Source of the DNA: Fen-671 sp963794745 | Lineage (GTDB): Bacteria; Actinomycetota; Acidimicrobiia; Acidimicrobiales; Palsa-688 | NCBI GenBank assembly: GCA_963794745.1 | Contig: CAWCEZ010000009.1 | Span: forward strand, 410,013 to 474,012 | Reading direction: 5' to 3' | DNA: 64,000 nt | Shown here: one piece after another, positions 42,883-51,087 of the stretch | Layout of the letters: every line of letters starts with the position of its first letter | Position numbering within the stretch: position 1 is the first letter of the stretch | Notes under the pieces: generated by a model | Told to the model about the DNA's origin: nothing | Databases searched by the model: none | The model's input: only the letters and a program-made list of their open reading frames with translations | Position numbers and translations under genes: made by a program

Positions 42883-42934
42883 TGGCACCATCTGGGCTTG
42901 ACATGGTGCCACGCTGGCACCATAATGGCACCAT
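42883..42934 (+). promoter_or_regulatory. autoregulatory promoter with four TGGCACCAT boxes
   Basis: TTGACA (42898-42903), a 17-base spacer, CATAAT (42921-42926), six bases and the ATG at 42933 form the best promoter in the window. The nine-base box TGGCACCAT occurs at 42883-42891, inverted at 42903-42911, and again at 42915-42923 and 42926-42934, covering the -35, -10 and start. It is a likely operator for the encoded ribbon-helix-helix protein. Confidence 0.75.
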
Positions 42935-43481
42935 GGACCTGCGTCCCTACGTAGAAACGATCCACCACCAGCTCGCGGTCGCCGCCGAGGCTGGGGGCCA
43001 TGAAGCGAGGGCGGTGGGAGAGCGCCTGACCGGAGCCGTCGAGCCTGCCGTGCGGCTCGCCTTGCAGGACGCGCTCGTCGCAGCCGCCGAGGAGATCACC
43101 TGCGAGCTTGCTCCCGGCTCGGTCGAGGTGCGGCTCAGAGGTCGTGACCCGGAGTTCGTGGTGCGGCCACCCCCAAGCTTCGGCAAAGCTCCACTGAGCC
43201 CCGGGCCCGATGAGGGTGGCGCCGTAGAGAACCCGTCGGCTGCCTTTAATAGTGCCGAACCACCGGTCGGGGTTGACCCTGGCGGGACGGCTCGGGTCAA
43301 CCTCCGCCTGCCGGACCAGCTGAAGGCGCGGGCCGAACACGCAGCCGCGAACGAAGGCGTGTCGCTCAATACGTGGCTCGTGAAGGCAGTTACGGCCGCC
43401 GTTGACCGCGCCGGGGCCGCTGCGCGCGATGACGGTACTGACCGGTCGCGACGGCAACGATTTGTGGGATGGGCGCGCTAA
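42933..43481 (+). CDS. ribbon-helix-helix (HicB/CopG-like) DNA-binding protein
   Basis: A 182-residue protein. The N-terminal part (about 1-70) is helical (YVETIHHQLAVAAEAGGHEARAVGERLTGAV), the middle is Pro/Gly-rich, and residues 127-165 form a ribbon-helix-helix (TARVNLRLPDQLKARAEHAA then NEGVSLNTWLVKAVTAAV). It probably represses itself through the repeated boxes in its promoter, and perhaps the DUF4097-exporter genes 62 bases downstream. The ATG at 42933 is leaderless. No toxin partner is present, so HicB in a toxin system is unlikely here. Confidence 0.85.
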   Translation: MDLRPYVETIHHQLAVAAEAGGHEARAVGERLTGAVEPAVRLALQDALVAAAEEITCELAPGSVEVRLRGRDPEFVVRPPPSFGKAPLSPGPDEGGAVENPSAAFNSAEPPVGVDPGGTARVNLRLPDQLKARAEHAAANEGVSLNTWLVKAVTAAVDRAGAAARDDGTDRSRRQRFVGWAR

Positions 43482-43543
43482 TACAGGCCAGCTCTCCCAC
43501 CTTCTGAAAACCCAAAAACGACGCGCTCACCTTAGGAGGACGA

Positions 43544-44443
43544 ATGCCAATATTTGATACCCCCGCGCCCATTTCCGTCACCATCGAGATCGACGTGGGC
43601 GATACAGAAATAATAGCGAGCCACCGCTCTGACACCGTCGTGGAGGTTAGCCCGACCAACCCGGCGAGAAAAAACGACGTGGCTGCAGCCGAGCAGACCT
43701 CGGTCAATTACAGCAACGGCCAATTGACAGTGAGGGCCCCGAAAGGCTGGCGGCGGTACGTCGCTTGGAACAGCGCGTCCGTCAATGTCAGGATCGAACT
43801 GCCTTCCGGATCTCGGCTGAGGGGAGAGGCCGACGTCGGCAAGCTCTGGGCGACCGGCGTGCTCGGTGAGTGCACCTTTAAGGTTGGAGTCGGTGAAATC
43901 CGCCTTGCCCAGGCCGGACCGCTGCAACTTCGCACGGGAGCCGGGGACATCACGATCGAACGGGGCGTCGAACAGACCGAAATAACTTCAGGGTCCGGCG
44001 CTATCCACCTGTCAACGCTGGAAGGTGCCGCCGTCATAAAAAACGCCAACGGTGATATCTCGGTTGGGGATGCCCAGGCGGACCTGCGGACGACGACGTC
44101 CAACGGGAAGATCTGGGTCGCACTGGCCCGTTCGGACGTCGAGGCCACGACCGCCAATGGGAGCGTGCAGATCGACGAGGTCATCCACGGCATCGTCCAA
44201 GCGCAGACGGCGACAGGCAAAGTCGAAGTCGGGGTCCGTCGAGGGGTGCCGGCATTGCTGAACCTCGAGACCTCGTTCGGCAAAATTGTAAACGACTTGG
44301 CTGCATCCGAGGCCCCGAAACCGGGAGAGCCCTCAGTCGAAGTCCGGGCACGGACAGGGTTCGGCGATATCCACCTATTCCGCGTGGGCGGGACTGAAAT
44401 GGCGGTTGGTGGCGCTGCGAATGAGGCACCCGGTCATGCCTAG
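43544..44443 (+). CDS. DUF4097-domain protein
   Basis: A 299-residue cytosolic protein of beta-helical DUF4097 type: repeated G-D-I/V strands such as LRTGAGDITIERGVEQ, TSGSGAIHLSTLEG, NANGDISVGDAQ, TSNGKIWVA and TANGSVQIDEV. The repeated unit of about 20 residues builds a right-handed beta-helix. Members often sit next to ABC exporters or sensor genes. AGGAGG precedes the ATG at 43544. It lies between the RHH gene and drrA, overlapping drrA by eight bases, so all four genes are one unit. Confidence 0.88.
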   Translation: MPIFDTPAPISVTIEIDVGDTEIIASHRSDTVVEVSPTNPARKNDVAAAEQTSVNYSNGQLTVRAPKGWRRYVAWNSASVNVRIELPSGSRLRGEADVGKLWATGVLGECTFKVGVGEIRLAQAGPLQLRTGAGDITIERGVEQTEITSGSGAIHLSTLEGAAVIKNANGDISVGDAQADLRTTTSNGKIWVALARSDVEATTANGSVQIDEVIHGIVQAQTATGKVEVGVRRGVPALLNLETSFGKIVNDLAASEAPKPGEPSVEVRARTGFGDIHLFRVGGTEMAVGGAANEAPGHA

Positions 44444-45377
44444 TAGCGCTCCCGCCATCGAGGTGAAGGGCTTGCGGAAGTCGTTCGGGGACAACGTTGT
44501 GCTTGACGGGGTCGATTTCAGCGTGGGACAAGGGTCTGTGTTTTCTCTGCTCGGCCCAAACGGAGCAGGCAAGACGACGGTCATCAATATCTTGACGACA
44601 TTGATGCGCGCGGATAGCGGCACAGCGACGGTCAACGGGTTTGATGTGGCCAAGCAGGGCGACCGGGCCCGCGGTTCGATCAGCCTTACGGGACAGTTCG
44701 CGGCTGTCGACAACCTCCTGACTGGACGGGAGAACCTCCTTCTGATCGGGCAGCTACGCCATTGTCCGAACGCAGCGCGAACGGCCCAAATACTATTGGA
44801 ACAGTTCGGCCTTACTGAGGCCGCCGACCGCCGGACGTTGACCTACTCGGGTGGGATGCGCCGCAAGCTCGACATTGCCCTGGGGCTGATTGGTGACCCA
44901 GCCATCATCTTCTTGGACGAACCGACGGCAGGGCTTGACCCCGAAAGTCGCAACACGACCTGGGACACCATAAAAGCGCTGACAGGCACCGGAAAGACCG
45001 TTTTCCTCACGACCCAGTACTTGGAGGAGGCTGACCGGCTCGCCGACGACATTGGCATTCTCAGCCATGGCAGGATCGCTGCCCGGGGCACGCCCAGGGA
45101 GTTGAAGGGAGTATTACCGCACGGCCAGATCGAGCTGCGCTTTCCGGGCCCTACGCAACTGGCCAGGGCCGCGCAGCTTCTGGCAGACCGCCACCCGGCC
45201 TGCAATGAGAGCGCTCTTACCCTCACCTTCTCGACAGATGGCACCATCGCGCAAGTCAACGGATTGTTCGCCCTGTTGCAAACGGCGGAGCTCGACGTTG
45301 CCGAGTTCTCGCAGAAGTCACCAACGCTCGACGACGCTTTCCTTCGGATCATCAGCAACCAGAAGGGCGTGGCATGA
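44436..45377 (+). CDS. DrrA-family ABC exporter ATP-binding protein
   Basis: A 313-residue ABC ATPase of the daunorubicin-resistance type. Walker A GPNGAGKTT, signature YSGGMRRKLDIALGL, Walker B IIFLDEPTAGLDPESR and FLTTQYLEEADRLADDI are clear. The C-terminal extension of DrrA proteins is present. It exports a hydrophobic compound with the permease. The ATG at 44436 starts MPSSAPAIEVKGL and overlaps the DUF4097 stop by eight bases; the longer frame upstream would overlap more. It is joined to the permease by ATGA. Confidence 0.93.
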   Translation: MPSSAPAIEVKGLRKSFGDNVVLDGVDFSVGQGSVFSLLGPNGAGKTTVINILTTLMRADSGTATVNGFDVAKQGDRARGSISLTGQFAAVDNLLTGRENLLLIGQLRHCPNAARTAQILLEQFGLTEAADRRTLTYSGGMRRKLDIALGLIGDPAIIFLDEPTAGLDPESRNTTWDTIKALTGTGKTVFLTTQYLEEADRLADDIGILSHGRIAARGTPRELKGVLPHGQIELRFPGPTQLARAAQLLADRHPACNESALTLTFSTDGTIAQVNGLFALLQTAELDVAEFSQKSPTLDDAFLRIISNQKGVA

Positions 45378-46162
45378 AACGCCGAATTAGTGATACCTGG
45401 ATAATGACGAAGCGCAGTTTGCGTCATGTGGTTCGTAGCCCAGACACGATCATTACCGTGGCGGCGATGCCTGTCGCCCTGATGTTGCTGTTCGTCTACG
45501 TGTTCGCGGGCAGTTTCGGCCACGTGTTCAGTACGGGCTCGGTAAAGTACGTCGACTTCATCGTGCCAGGCATTGTCGCCATGACCGTCGTCAGTGGCAT
45601 CGCCTACGCCGCCGTGCGCCTCAATATGGACATGCAAAGAGGGATGATCAGCAGATTTCGTACCATGCCGATCCTGCCTTCGTCCATATTGGGTGGTCAG
45701 GCCGTTTCTTCGTTGTTGTCCAACCTGTTCTCGGTGGCGCTGGTAGTACTTGTGGGATTGCTTGTCGGGTTCCGCTCGCACACCGGAGTTGCAGAGTGGC
45801 TCATGTTCGTAGCCTTGACCGTTCTGTTCACGTTGGCCACGACCTGGCTGGCAATCATGTTCGGTTTGCTCGCGAAGACGGCGGAGGGTGCTGGTTCGTT
45901 CAGCTACATCCTGTTGTTGCTGATCTTTGTGAGCCCGGGATTTACCCCGATCAGTAGCATGAGCCCACCAGTCCGCGCCTTTGCCGAGCACCAGCCGATG
46001 ACGCCGATCGTCACGACAATGCGATCGTTGCTCGTGTACGGCCATGCCGGCACTAGTGCCTGGGCAGCATTCGCTTGGTGCGGCGGGCTGTTGGCCGCAT
46101 GTTACGCGACCGCCATCTGGCTGTTCCGGGCACAGAAAGAGCGCATGGTCGTCGCGCAGTAG
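45374..46162 (+). CDS. DrrB-family ABC-2 type permease
   Basis: A 262-residue permease with six helices, e.g. TIITVAAMPVALMLLFVYVF, FIVPGIVAMTVVSGIAYAAV, and FALVVLVGLLVGF near the middle. FRTMPILPSSILGGQAVSSLL and FVSPGFTPISSMSPPVRAFAEHQPMTP are the ABC-2 signature regions. With the ATPase it forms an exporter; substrate unknown. The ATG overlaps the drrA stop as ATGA. No gene follows in the same direction for over 800 bases. Confidence 0.92.
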   Translation: MKRRISDTWIMTKRSLRHVVRSPDTIITVAAMPVALMLLFVYVFAGSFGHVFSTGSVKYVDFIVPGIVAMTVVSGIAYAAVRLNMDMQRGMISRFRTMPILPSSILGGQAVSSLLSNLFSVALVVLVGLLVGFRSHTGVAEWLMFVALTVLFTLATTWLAIMFGLLAKTAEGAGSFSYILLLLIFVSPGFTPISSMSPPVRAFAEHQPMTPIVTTMRSLLVYGHAGTSAWAAFAWCGGLLAACYATAIWLFRAQKERMVVAQ

Positions 46163-46988
46163 CTCGACGAGGAGACGGGAAGGTTGCGGGTCACAAGAGA
46201 TAGGTGGGTTTCTCGGTGGAGACTGAAACGGTCGTCTTGGTACCAGGCACTGGCGCCCGTGGAAGGCTGCCGACCAATTCCGAGCCGTCGCCTATACCAA
46301 GAACCGACCCATGAGCCACACAAGGCTGTCGGGCTTCGAAACGCTGGCTTCCCAGCCAGACAAGGTACTTTCCACTTCACCTTGAGTGATGCCATCACGT
46401 ATGAGCCAGGCCAACTCTTGGATGTTGCGACGCCGCCACCGGTTGAAAACCGACTGTATTGTCCCGCCAACGAGAGATGACGCGTAGTCAGTTTCGACCT
46501 CAAGGGGATAGCGAAGCAGGCACAACTCTTGCATTTCGGGCAAGTAGAAGCACTCGTATGCGCAGCCTCGCTCGGTGGACAGTGCCCATGCCCACCCATA
46601 AGTGATGCGTCTCGCATCCCGACGGGCACCCCTGAAGAATTCTTGGAGCGCCTGCCCTTGGCCAAGATTGGAGGGTCGAGGGTCCCAGGCCATTTCACTG
46701 GCACTGTAGCGGCTTCGGGGTTCCTGGAGGGGCTTCGGTTAGGGGCGAGCAGCGGCGACAAGGTTCTCGCGCCGGTGCCACCCCGCGCATCCCCGGCCGA
46801 GGTCGTACGGAGAAAGGCTTTGGGCCCCGGGTAAATATCTAACAACTAACATATACGGCGGCGGCTCGTCGACGACTGAGCCGAAAAGGGTGGATGCAGC
46901 ATCAGCTCGTCCTCACCCTGTGTGCCTTGCCGCTCCGCTCTCCGTCGTCGTGTGCGGACGTGCTGGGCGGCGCTTGTTTGTACAGAAC
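46163..46988. other. gene-poor stretch with one weak frame
   Basis: Between drrB and the next credible rightward frame there is no strong gene. A 133-codon leftward frame (46292-46693) is listed separately. Both strands lack ribosome sites and promoter-like boxes otherwise. The longer leftward frame (46102-46845) reads through the drrB end in antisense and has an irregular Ser/Arg-rich sequence; I regard it as a shadow. Confidence 0.5.
46292..46693 (-). CDS. hypothetical protein, unassigned
   Basis: A 133-residue frame with a plausible protein composition (Trp- and aromatic-rich): TYGWAWALSTERGCAYECFYL, PEMQELCLLRYPLEVETDYAS, VFNRWRRRNIQELAWLIRDG. No signal peptide or known domain. The ATG at 46693 lacks a ribosome site; TACAGT lies nine bases upstream. 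Composition and a single unbroken frame are the only support. It runs head to head with nothing obvious and converges on drrB. Confidence 0.4.
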   Translation of the reverse strand: MAWDPRPSNLGQGQALQEFFRGARRDARRITYGWAWALSTERGCAYECFYLPEMQELCLLRYPLEVETDYASSLVGGTIQSVFNRWRRRNIQELAWLIRDGITQGEVESTLSGWEASVSKPDSLVWLMGRFLV

Positions 46989-47105
46989 GTGGTCCTTTGC
47001 TGTGTGCTCGCGGTCGTCGTCCTTGGGAGTATTTACCTGCTGCGCCGCAACGCTATTGAAGACCAGGCTCGCGAGACGGACAATGCCAACTTGGACGGGC
47101 CCTAA
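46989..47105 (+). CDS. small single-helix membrane protein candidate
   Basis: A 38-residue frame from GTG 46989: VVLCCVLAVVVLGSIYLLRR makes a membrane helix followed by a charged tail (NAIEDQARETDNANLDGP). Start is uncertain (TTG 46974 also possible). The positive stop after the helix is typical of small membrane proteins, but there is no ribosome site. Confidence 0.3.
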   Translation: MVLCCVLAVVVLGSIYLLRRNAIEDQARETDNANLDGP

Positions 47106-47282
47106 GACCTTGTCGCCAACCGGCCGGAAGCGTTTTAGGCGACAGCAGCCTGCGACCAGGGGTGGCGCACCCGCGTCATCAGGTACAGCAGCGCCACTCC
47201 CAATGGGGACCACCCGCACGACAGCGAGAACGCCCCGAGCGGCTGAGCCAAGCGATCTTGAGGACCTGCCCGACGCCGCGAC

Positions 47283-47288
47283 TACTAT
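47283..47288 (+). promoter_or_regulatory. -10 box TACTAT of a leaderless secreted protein gene
   Basis: TACTAT, six bases (TTGGAC), then ATG at 47295. Confidence 0.45.
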
Positions 47289-47294
47289 TTGGAC

Positions 47295-47804
47295 ATGCGC
47301 GCGACGGCGGCTGTCAGGGCGATAGTCCCAGTGGCTGTCCTCGCTGTTGTCTTGCCGGCGACGTCCGCTTCGGCGTCAAGGGCCACCACCAAGGGCGGTT
47401 CCTTCTCGCTGTCGGGCCAGGAGAGCGGCACCCTGGCTCTCGATGTCGCTAAGACCTGTGTACCCGACAACTTTTCGGCCGCCCCGCTATCGGAAGACAT
47501 CCGTCTCTACCTGACCGATCACGGCCTCAAGCCGACAAATGCGTTGTGGTTCATGACGATTGAGGCTAAGTCCCCACGGACGGTGAGCTACCCCGCCAAG
47601 GCCCCCAATACGGTCGCCTTGGGAGCCGACAGCGGCATTAAGCCTGACATCCTGTGGAGCACGGGCTCCGGGGAACCGAGAGTGGGCTCAGGTAGTGTGA
47701 CCCTGAAGCCTGGTTTCGAGGCGCGGAGTTTCAATCTCGTACTAGCTCCGAGCACGGGGGCGAAGGGTTCTGAGAAGATAGTCGGCCATTGGTCGTGCAA
47801 ATGA
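47295..47804 (+). CDS. secreted protein, unknown function
   Basis: A 169-residue exported protein. The signal peptide (VRAIVPVAVLAVVLPATSASA) is followed by a beta-rich mature domain of about 140 residues with two cysteines (KTCVPDN and HWSCK at the end), probably linked. The pattern SFSLSGQESGTLALDVAKTC and GSGSVTLKPGFEARSFNLVL suggests a small immunoglobulin-like or jelly-roll fold. The leaderless ATG is chosen from the TACTAT geometry. It is followed after 72 bases by a second secreted protein gene. Confidence 0.65.
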   Translation: MRATAAVRAIVPVAVLAVVLPATSASASRATTKGGSFSLSGQESGTLALDVAKTCVPDNFSAAPLSEDIRLYLTDHGLKPTNALWFMTIEAKSPRTVSYPAKAPNTVALGADSGIKPDILWSTGSGEPRVGSGSVTLKPGFEARSFNLVLAPSTGAKGSEKIVGHWSCK

Positions 47805-47876
47805 TCCTCGTCGGCCAGGACCTCTCGGCGCTCCGAACGACCTGGAGCGTACGCGTGGGCAGGCTGCGTTAGGGCG

Positions 47877-49418
47877 ATGTCCGCGTTGGTGGGGCGAGTG
47901 CGCCTTTCGATCGTTATGGCAGTTGTTGCGTCGGTAATGTTCGCGGTCACGTCCCCAGGCGGGGCCTCTGCTCAGGCGGGCAACGAACTGAACCCCGACA
48001 GCCAAATCTACCTCACCTACCAGGGGGACCTTACTCGCATTACGTGGCTTGGGACTGGCTCGACTGGCCATAACTTCGGGAAGCTCAGCGTCACACTGGA
48101 GTGGCAGGCGTCGGTCCACTTCCCTGACCAGGGCAGTTTCTCCCGGGGTGTCGACATCGACTACACGACGTTGAAGGGGACGATCGACCTAGATGATAAG
48201 GGCGACCCGACGCCACAGACCTCGGGCTTGAAGTCGTGCAACGCCAAGCTGTCCGAGCGGCTCTCGGGCTACGAACAAACCGCGACAACTGAGTACGACC
48301 TGGCGACCCGGCTCTACGAAATGAACCTCTACCTGCCACCGCTCACGGCATCTCTTCTCAAGAGCACCGACACCTCAGGGGACTACTGTACCGTCGACCC
48401 GTCGCGGTCATCGGCGGTCGGCTTGGAGCTGGACGAGTGGCCAGGGCCCCTTACGTCCGACCCGCAATACGAAAATGCCTGGGCCGAATATGAGAAGTTC
48501 CCGGGTGGTCACGGGCCTTTTGTGAGCACGTTCGCCGATAACTGGTCGCGGCCACACCCCGGTGGAGACCAAACGGACGTCGCCAACATCACCGATACCG
48601 TTACGGCCAGCGACGTCAAGCTTGCGTTATCGGGGCCTGAGCCGACGGGGGCGGGACCTTACTTGACGAAGCGGATGAAGGGAGAAATCAAAGTCTTCTT
48701 CGGAAATGACATCAAGGCAGGGGTTGACGCGGCTAAGCCGTATTGCCTGGCCTACCTGTCCGGGGTGGGCACCTTCGGTACGGGGGTGCTCCTGCTCGGG
48801 AGCGGCACCGTAGGACCGGTACTTGTCATCGCCGGCGCCCTCGTGGCGTTCCTCGCGGAACCGTTCTGCGACGCCACCATCAAGCGTGTCGACGACGACT
48901 ACCGCATTGTCAAGGACCCTCCGGGCACCGATCTGGACCAGGTCGCCACCCCGGCTAGCGTGAGCGGGGTCAAGTTCGAGAGTTGCAACAAGTACAAGGT
49001 CTCGGTCAGGCCGGAATGCCAGGCTCTCACCGCCGACGCTGAGGGGCTCATCGTGGCGGCCCGGCGCCTCAGCGCAGTGGCCGACGCCGCCACCGTAACA
49101 ATGGACCGGTATTCCACGGTTACGGCCGCGTCTAATTGGGCCGCGAGCAAGACGCAGGGCCAACAGCTGGAATTGCTCACACGCGATGACACGCAAGCCA
49201 TCGCAGCGATTGACGTGGCGGGCGGGAGGTTCGCCAAGGCCATCCTTGGTCTCCATATTGATTGGCGTTTCACGGCGCCGGACGCCGGTCGTGCCATCGA
49301 CGCGGTACTCAGTCTGTTGGAAAAACTGCAGCTGACCAGAGGCGAAATCGCGCCCTACGCGGGGAGCTCGCTGACGCCTCAAGCGTTTGACGTGCTCAGC
49401 GACCAGAACGCTCTTTAG
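47877..49418 (+). CDS. secreted protein with an internal hydrophobic hairpin
   Basis: A 513-residue exported protein. Signal peptide to about ASAQ (32). The mature N-terminal part (about 33-270) is beta-rich (LTYQGDLTRITWLGTGSTGHN). Around residues 290-345 is a Gly/Val/Leu-rich hairpin (VGTFGTGVLLLGSGTVGPVLV then IAGALVAFLAEP) flanked by cysteines (KPYC and PFCD), which could insert into a membrane. The C-terminal third is helical (SVSGVKFESCNKYKVSV, then LIVAARRLSAVADAATVTM). No known family. The ATG at 47877 lacks a clear ribosome site. It is convergent with zwf. Confidence 0.65.
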   Translation: MSALVGRVRLSIVMAVVASVMFAVTSPGGASAQAGNELNPDSQIYLTYQGDLTRITWLGTGSTGHNFGKLSVTLEWQASVHFPDQGSFSRGVDIDYTTLKGTIDLDDKGDPTPQTSGLKSCNAKLSERLSGYEQTATTEYDLATRLYEMNLYLPPLTASLLKSTDTSGDYCTVDPSRSSAVGLELDEWPGPLTSDPQYENAWAEYEKFPGGHGPFVSTFADNWSRPHPGGDQTDVANITDTVTASDVKLALSGPEPTGAGPYLTKRMKGEIKVFFGNDIKAGVDAAKPYCLAYLSGVGTFGTGVLLLGSGTVGPVLVIAGALVAFLAEPFCDATIKRVDDDYRIVKDPPGTDLDQVATPASVSGVKFESCNKYKVSVRPECQALTADAEGLIVAARRLSAVADAATVTMDRYSTVTAASNWAASKTQGQQLELLTRDDTQAIAAIDVAGGRFAKAILGLHIDWRFTAPDAGRAIDAVLSLLEKLQLTRGEIAPYAGSSLTPQAFDVLSDQNAL

Positions 49419-49512
49419 CCCAGTCCGACCCCTAACCGAGTCCTGGCAGGCCACAGGCGACGGGCGCTGGGGTTGCAGCCGGGAGGAGGAATTTCGAGGG
49501 GGTTCGCGGCTG

Positions 49513-50925
49513 TCAGGGCTGGCCCAGGATCCAACCGCTCCCTCCGGCCAAAGCGCGGGCCTTCTCCGGGCCCCAGGAACCTCGGGGGTAGATGACCGGT
49601 TCGGGCTTGTCCCCGAGCAAGGCCTCGGCAACTTCCCACACGTGGCGTAGGCCGTCGGGCCGGGTGAACAGTGAACGGTCGCCCAGTAGGACATCGTGGA
49701 TGAGACGGGCATACGCCGGCATAGAGGCAGGCCCGATGGCTCCGCCAAGAGGGAGGACCGCGGAGGCAGAGGTGAGCGCCGTTTCTGGACCGGGTTTCTT
49801 AGTGACTAGTGACAGGGCGATCTCGCCGTCCCCTGAGAGCTCAAAGCTGAGTATGTTGCAGTCGCAGGGCATGCCGGGCATGAGCTCGGCCGGCCTCTTG
49901 AAGCGGATGCTGACCCGTTGGTGGCTCTCGGCCAGGCACTTGCCCGTGCGCAACAGGAACGGCACTCCGTCCCAGCGCTCGTTGTCCACCCACAAGCGAG
50001 CAGCCACGAACGTTTCGGTACGCGAGCCCTCGGCTACCCCTTTGATATCGCGGTAGCCCTGGTACTGGCCGACCACAACGTCATCGCAGCTCAACGGCCG
50101 AAAGCAGCCGATGACCTCCTCTCGTGCCTCGGCGATGTGCTCCGCGTCGAGGGACTTCGGGGCCCTCATGGACACCTCTCCGGCCAACTGGAACAGGTGG
50201 GTCACGAGCATGTCGAGGATGGCGCCCGTCGAGTCGTAGAAATTGGCCCGCATCCCTACATCGAGGGTCTCGGGCACGTCGATCTGAACGCTCTCGATGT
50301 GATGGCGGTCCCAGGCCCCCGAAAAGAGCCCATTTCCGAAGCGAGCTACGTGGATGGACTGAGTGGCTTCTTTGCCCAGAAAGTGGTCGATACGGAAGAT
50401 CTGGTCTTCTCTAAAAACCTTGTGGGCCGCCTTGTCGAGTTCGGTGAAGGTCTCCATGGAGGTGCCGAAGGGCTTTTCGTAGACGATGCGCGACCGGTCA
50501 GCTATGCGGTGTTCGCCGATGGCCTCGGTGAGCGTTACGAACGCCGACGGGGGCACGGCGCAGTAGTGGACCCGCTGGGGGCTACCCCCAATGTCTTTCT
50601 CCGCGTCTCCCAGGACGTCAAGGAGGCTGCCCGGGTCGGAGGCCTCGAAACCTCCACCGGCGAAGCGGAGACGAGATTTGAACTCGTCCCATGGCCCCTC
50701 GGACGGCTTCGGGCCGAACTCCTCGAGGCTCTTGCGAGCTCGCTCCTGAAAGTCCTCATCAGAGAGGTTGCCGCGGCCGTTGCCGACCAGACGCCAATCC
50801 GGCGGGAGTAACCCTGCTTGGGCCAGGCGGAAGAAAGCGGGTAATACGAGGCGGTGGGCCAGGTCCCCAGTAGCCCCGAACAGGACGAACACTGTTGGTT
50901 TCGGCACCATCTGGTCATCAGGCAT
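49513..50925 (-). CDS. zwf: glucose-6-phosphate 1-dehydrogenase
   Basis: A 470-residue enzyme that oxidises glucose-6-phosphate with NADP to 6-phosphogluconolactone, the entry to the pentose phosphate pathway. FVLFGATGDLAHRLVLPAFF is the dinucleotide fold, FRIDHFLGKEATQS the signature with the catalytic His region, and IVYEKPFGTS the substrate Lys. Length is normal. ATG at 50925 is chosen because GAGGAG lies eight bases before it. It links to the storage genes at 8-14 kb only by pathway. It diverges from the GGDEF-EAL gene. Confidence 0.95.
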   Translation of the reverse strand: MPDDQMVPKPTVFVLFGATGDLAHRLVLPAFFRLAQAGLLPPDWRLVGNGRGNLSDEDFQERARKSLEEFGPKPSEGPWDEFKSRLRFAGGGFEASDPGSLLDVLGDAEKDIGGSPQRVHYCAVPPSAFVTLTEAIGEHRIADRSRIVYEKPFGTSMETFTELDKAAHKVFREDQIFRIDHFLGKEATQSIHVARFGNGLFSGAWDRHHIESVQIDVPETLDVGMRANFYDSTGAILDMLVTHLFQLAGEVSMRAPKSLDAEHIAEAREEVIGCFRPLSCDDVVVGQYQGYRDIKGVAEGSRTETFVAARLWVDNERWDGVPFLLRTGKCLAESHQRVSIRFKRPAELMPGMPCDCNILSFELSGDGEIALSLVTKKPGPETALTSASAVLPLGGAIGPASMPAYARLIHDVLLGDRSLFTRPDGLRHVWEVAEALLGDKPEPVIYPRGSWGPEKARALAGGSGWILGQP

Positions 50926-51087
50926 CAACGCTCTCCTCTGCTCTTCGGGTGCCCGGTGCCCCGGGACCCTCCGGTTCTACCCACCGGCGGCGGACTACGT
51001 CAGCATGCCCCGTCGGCCCACCGACCTACCAGGGTTCTTCCTCCTCCGATCGAAGAATGTCACCAGTTCGAGGTGGCAGATGCCGAT

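Noticed and set aside
42933..43481. HicA/HicB toxin-antitoxin pair
   Set aside because: The RHH protein has no adjacent HicA-like small gene; the downstream genes are an exporter unit.
46102..46845. Leftward 247-codon frame
   Set aside because: Irregular Ser/Arg/Pro composition, overlaps drrB in antisense, no ribosome site; the inner 133-codon frame is more protein-like.
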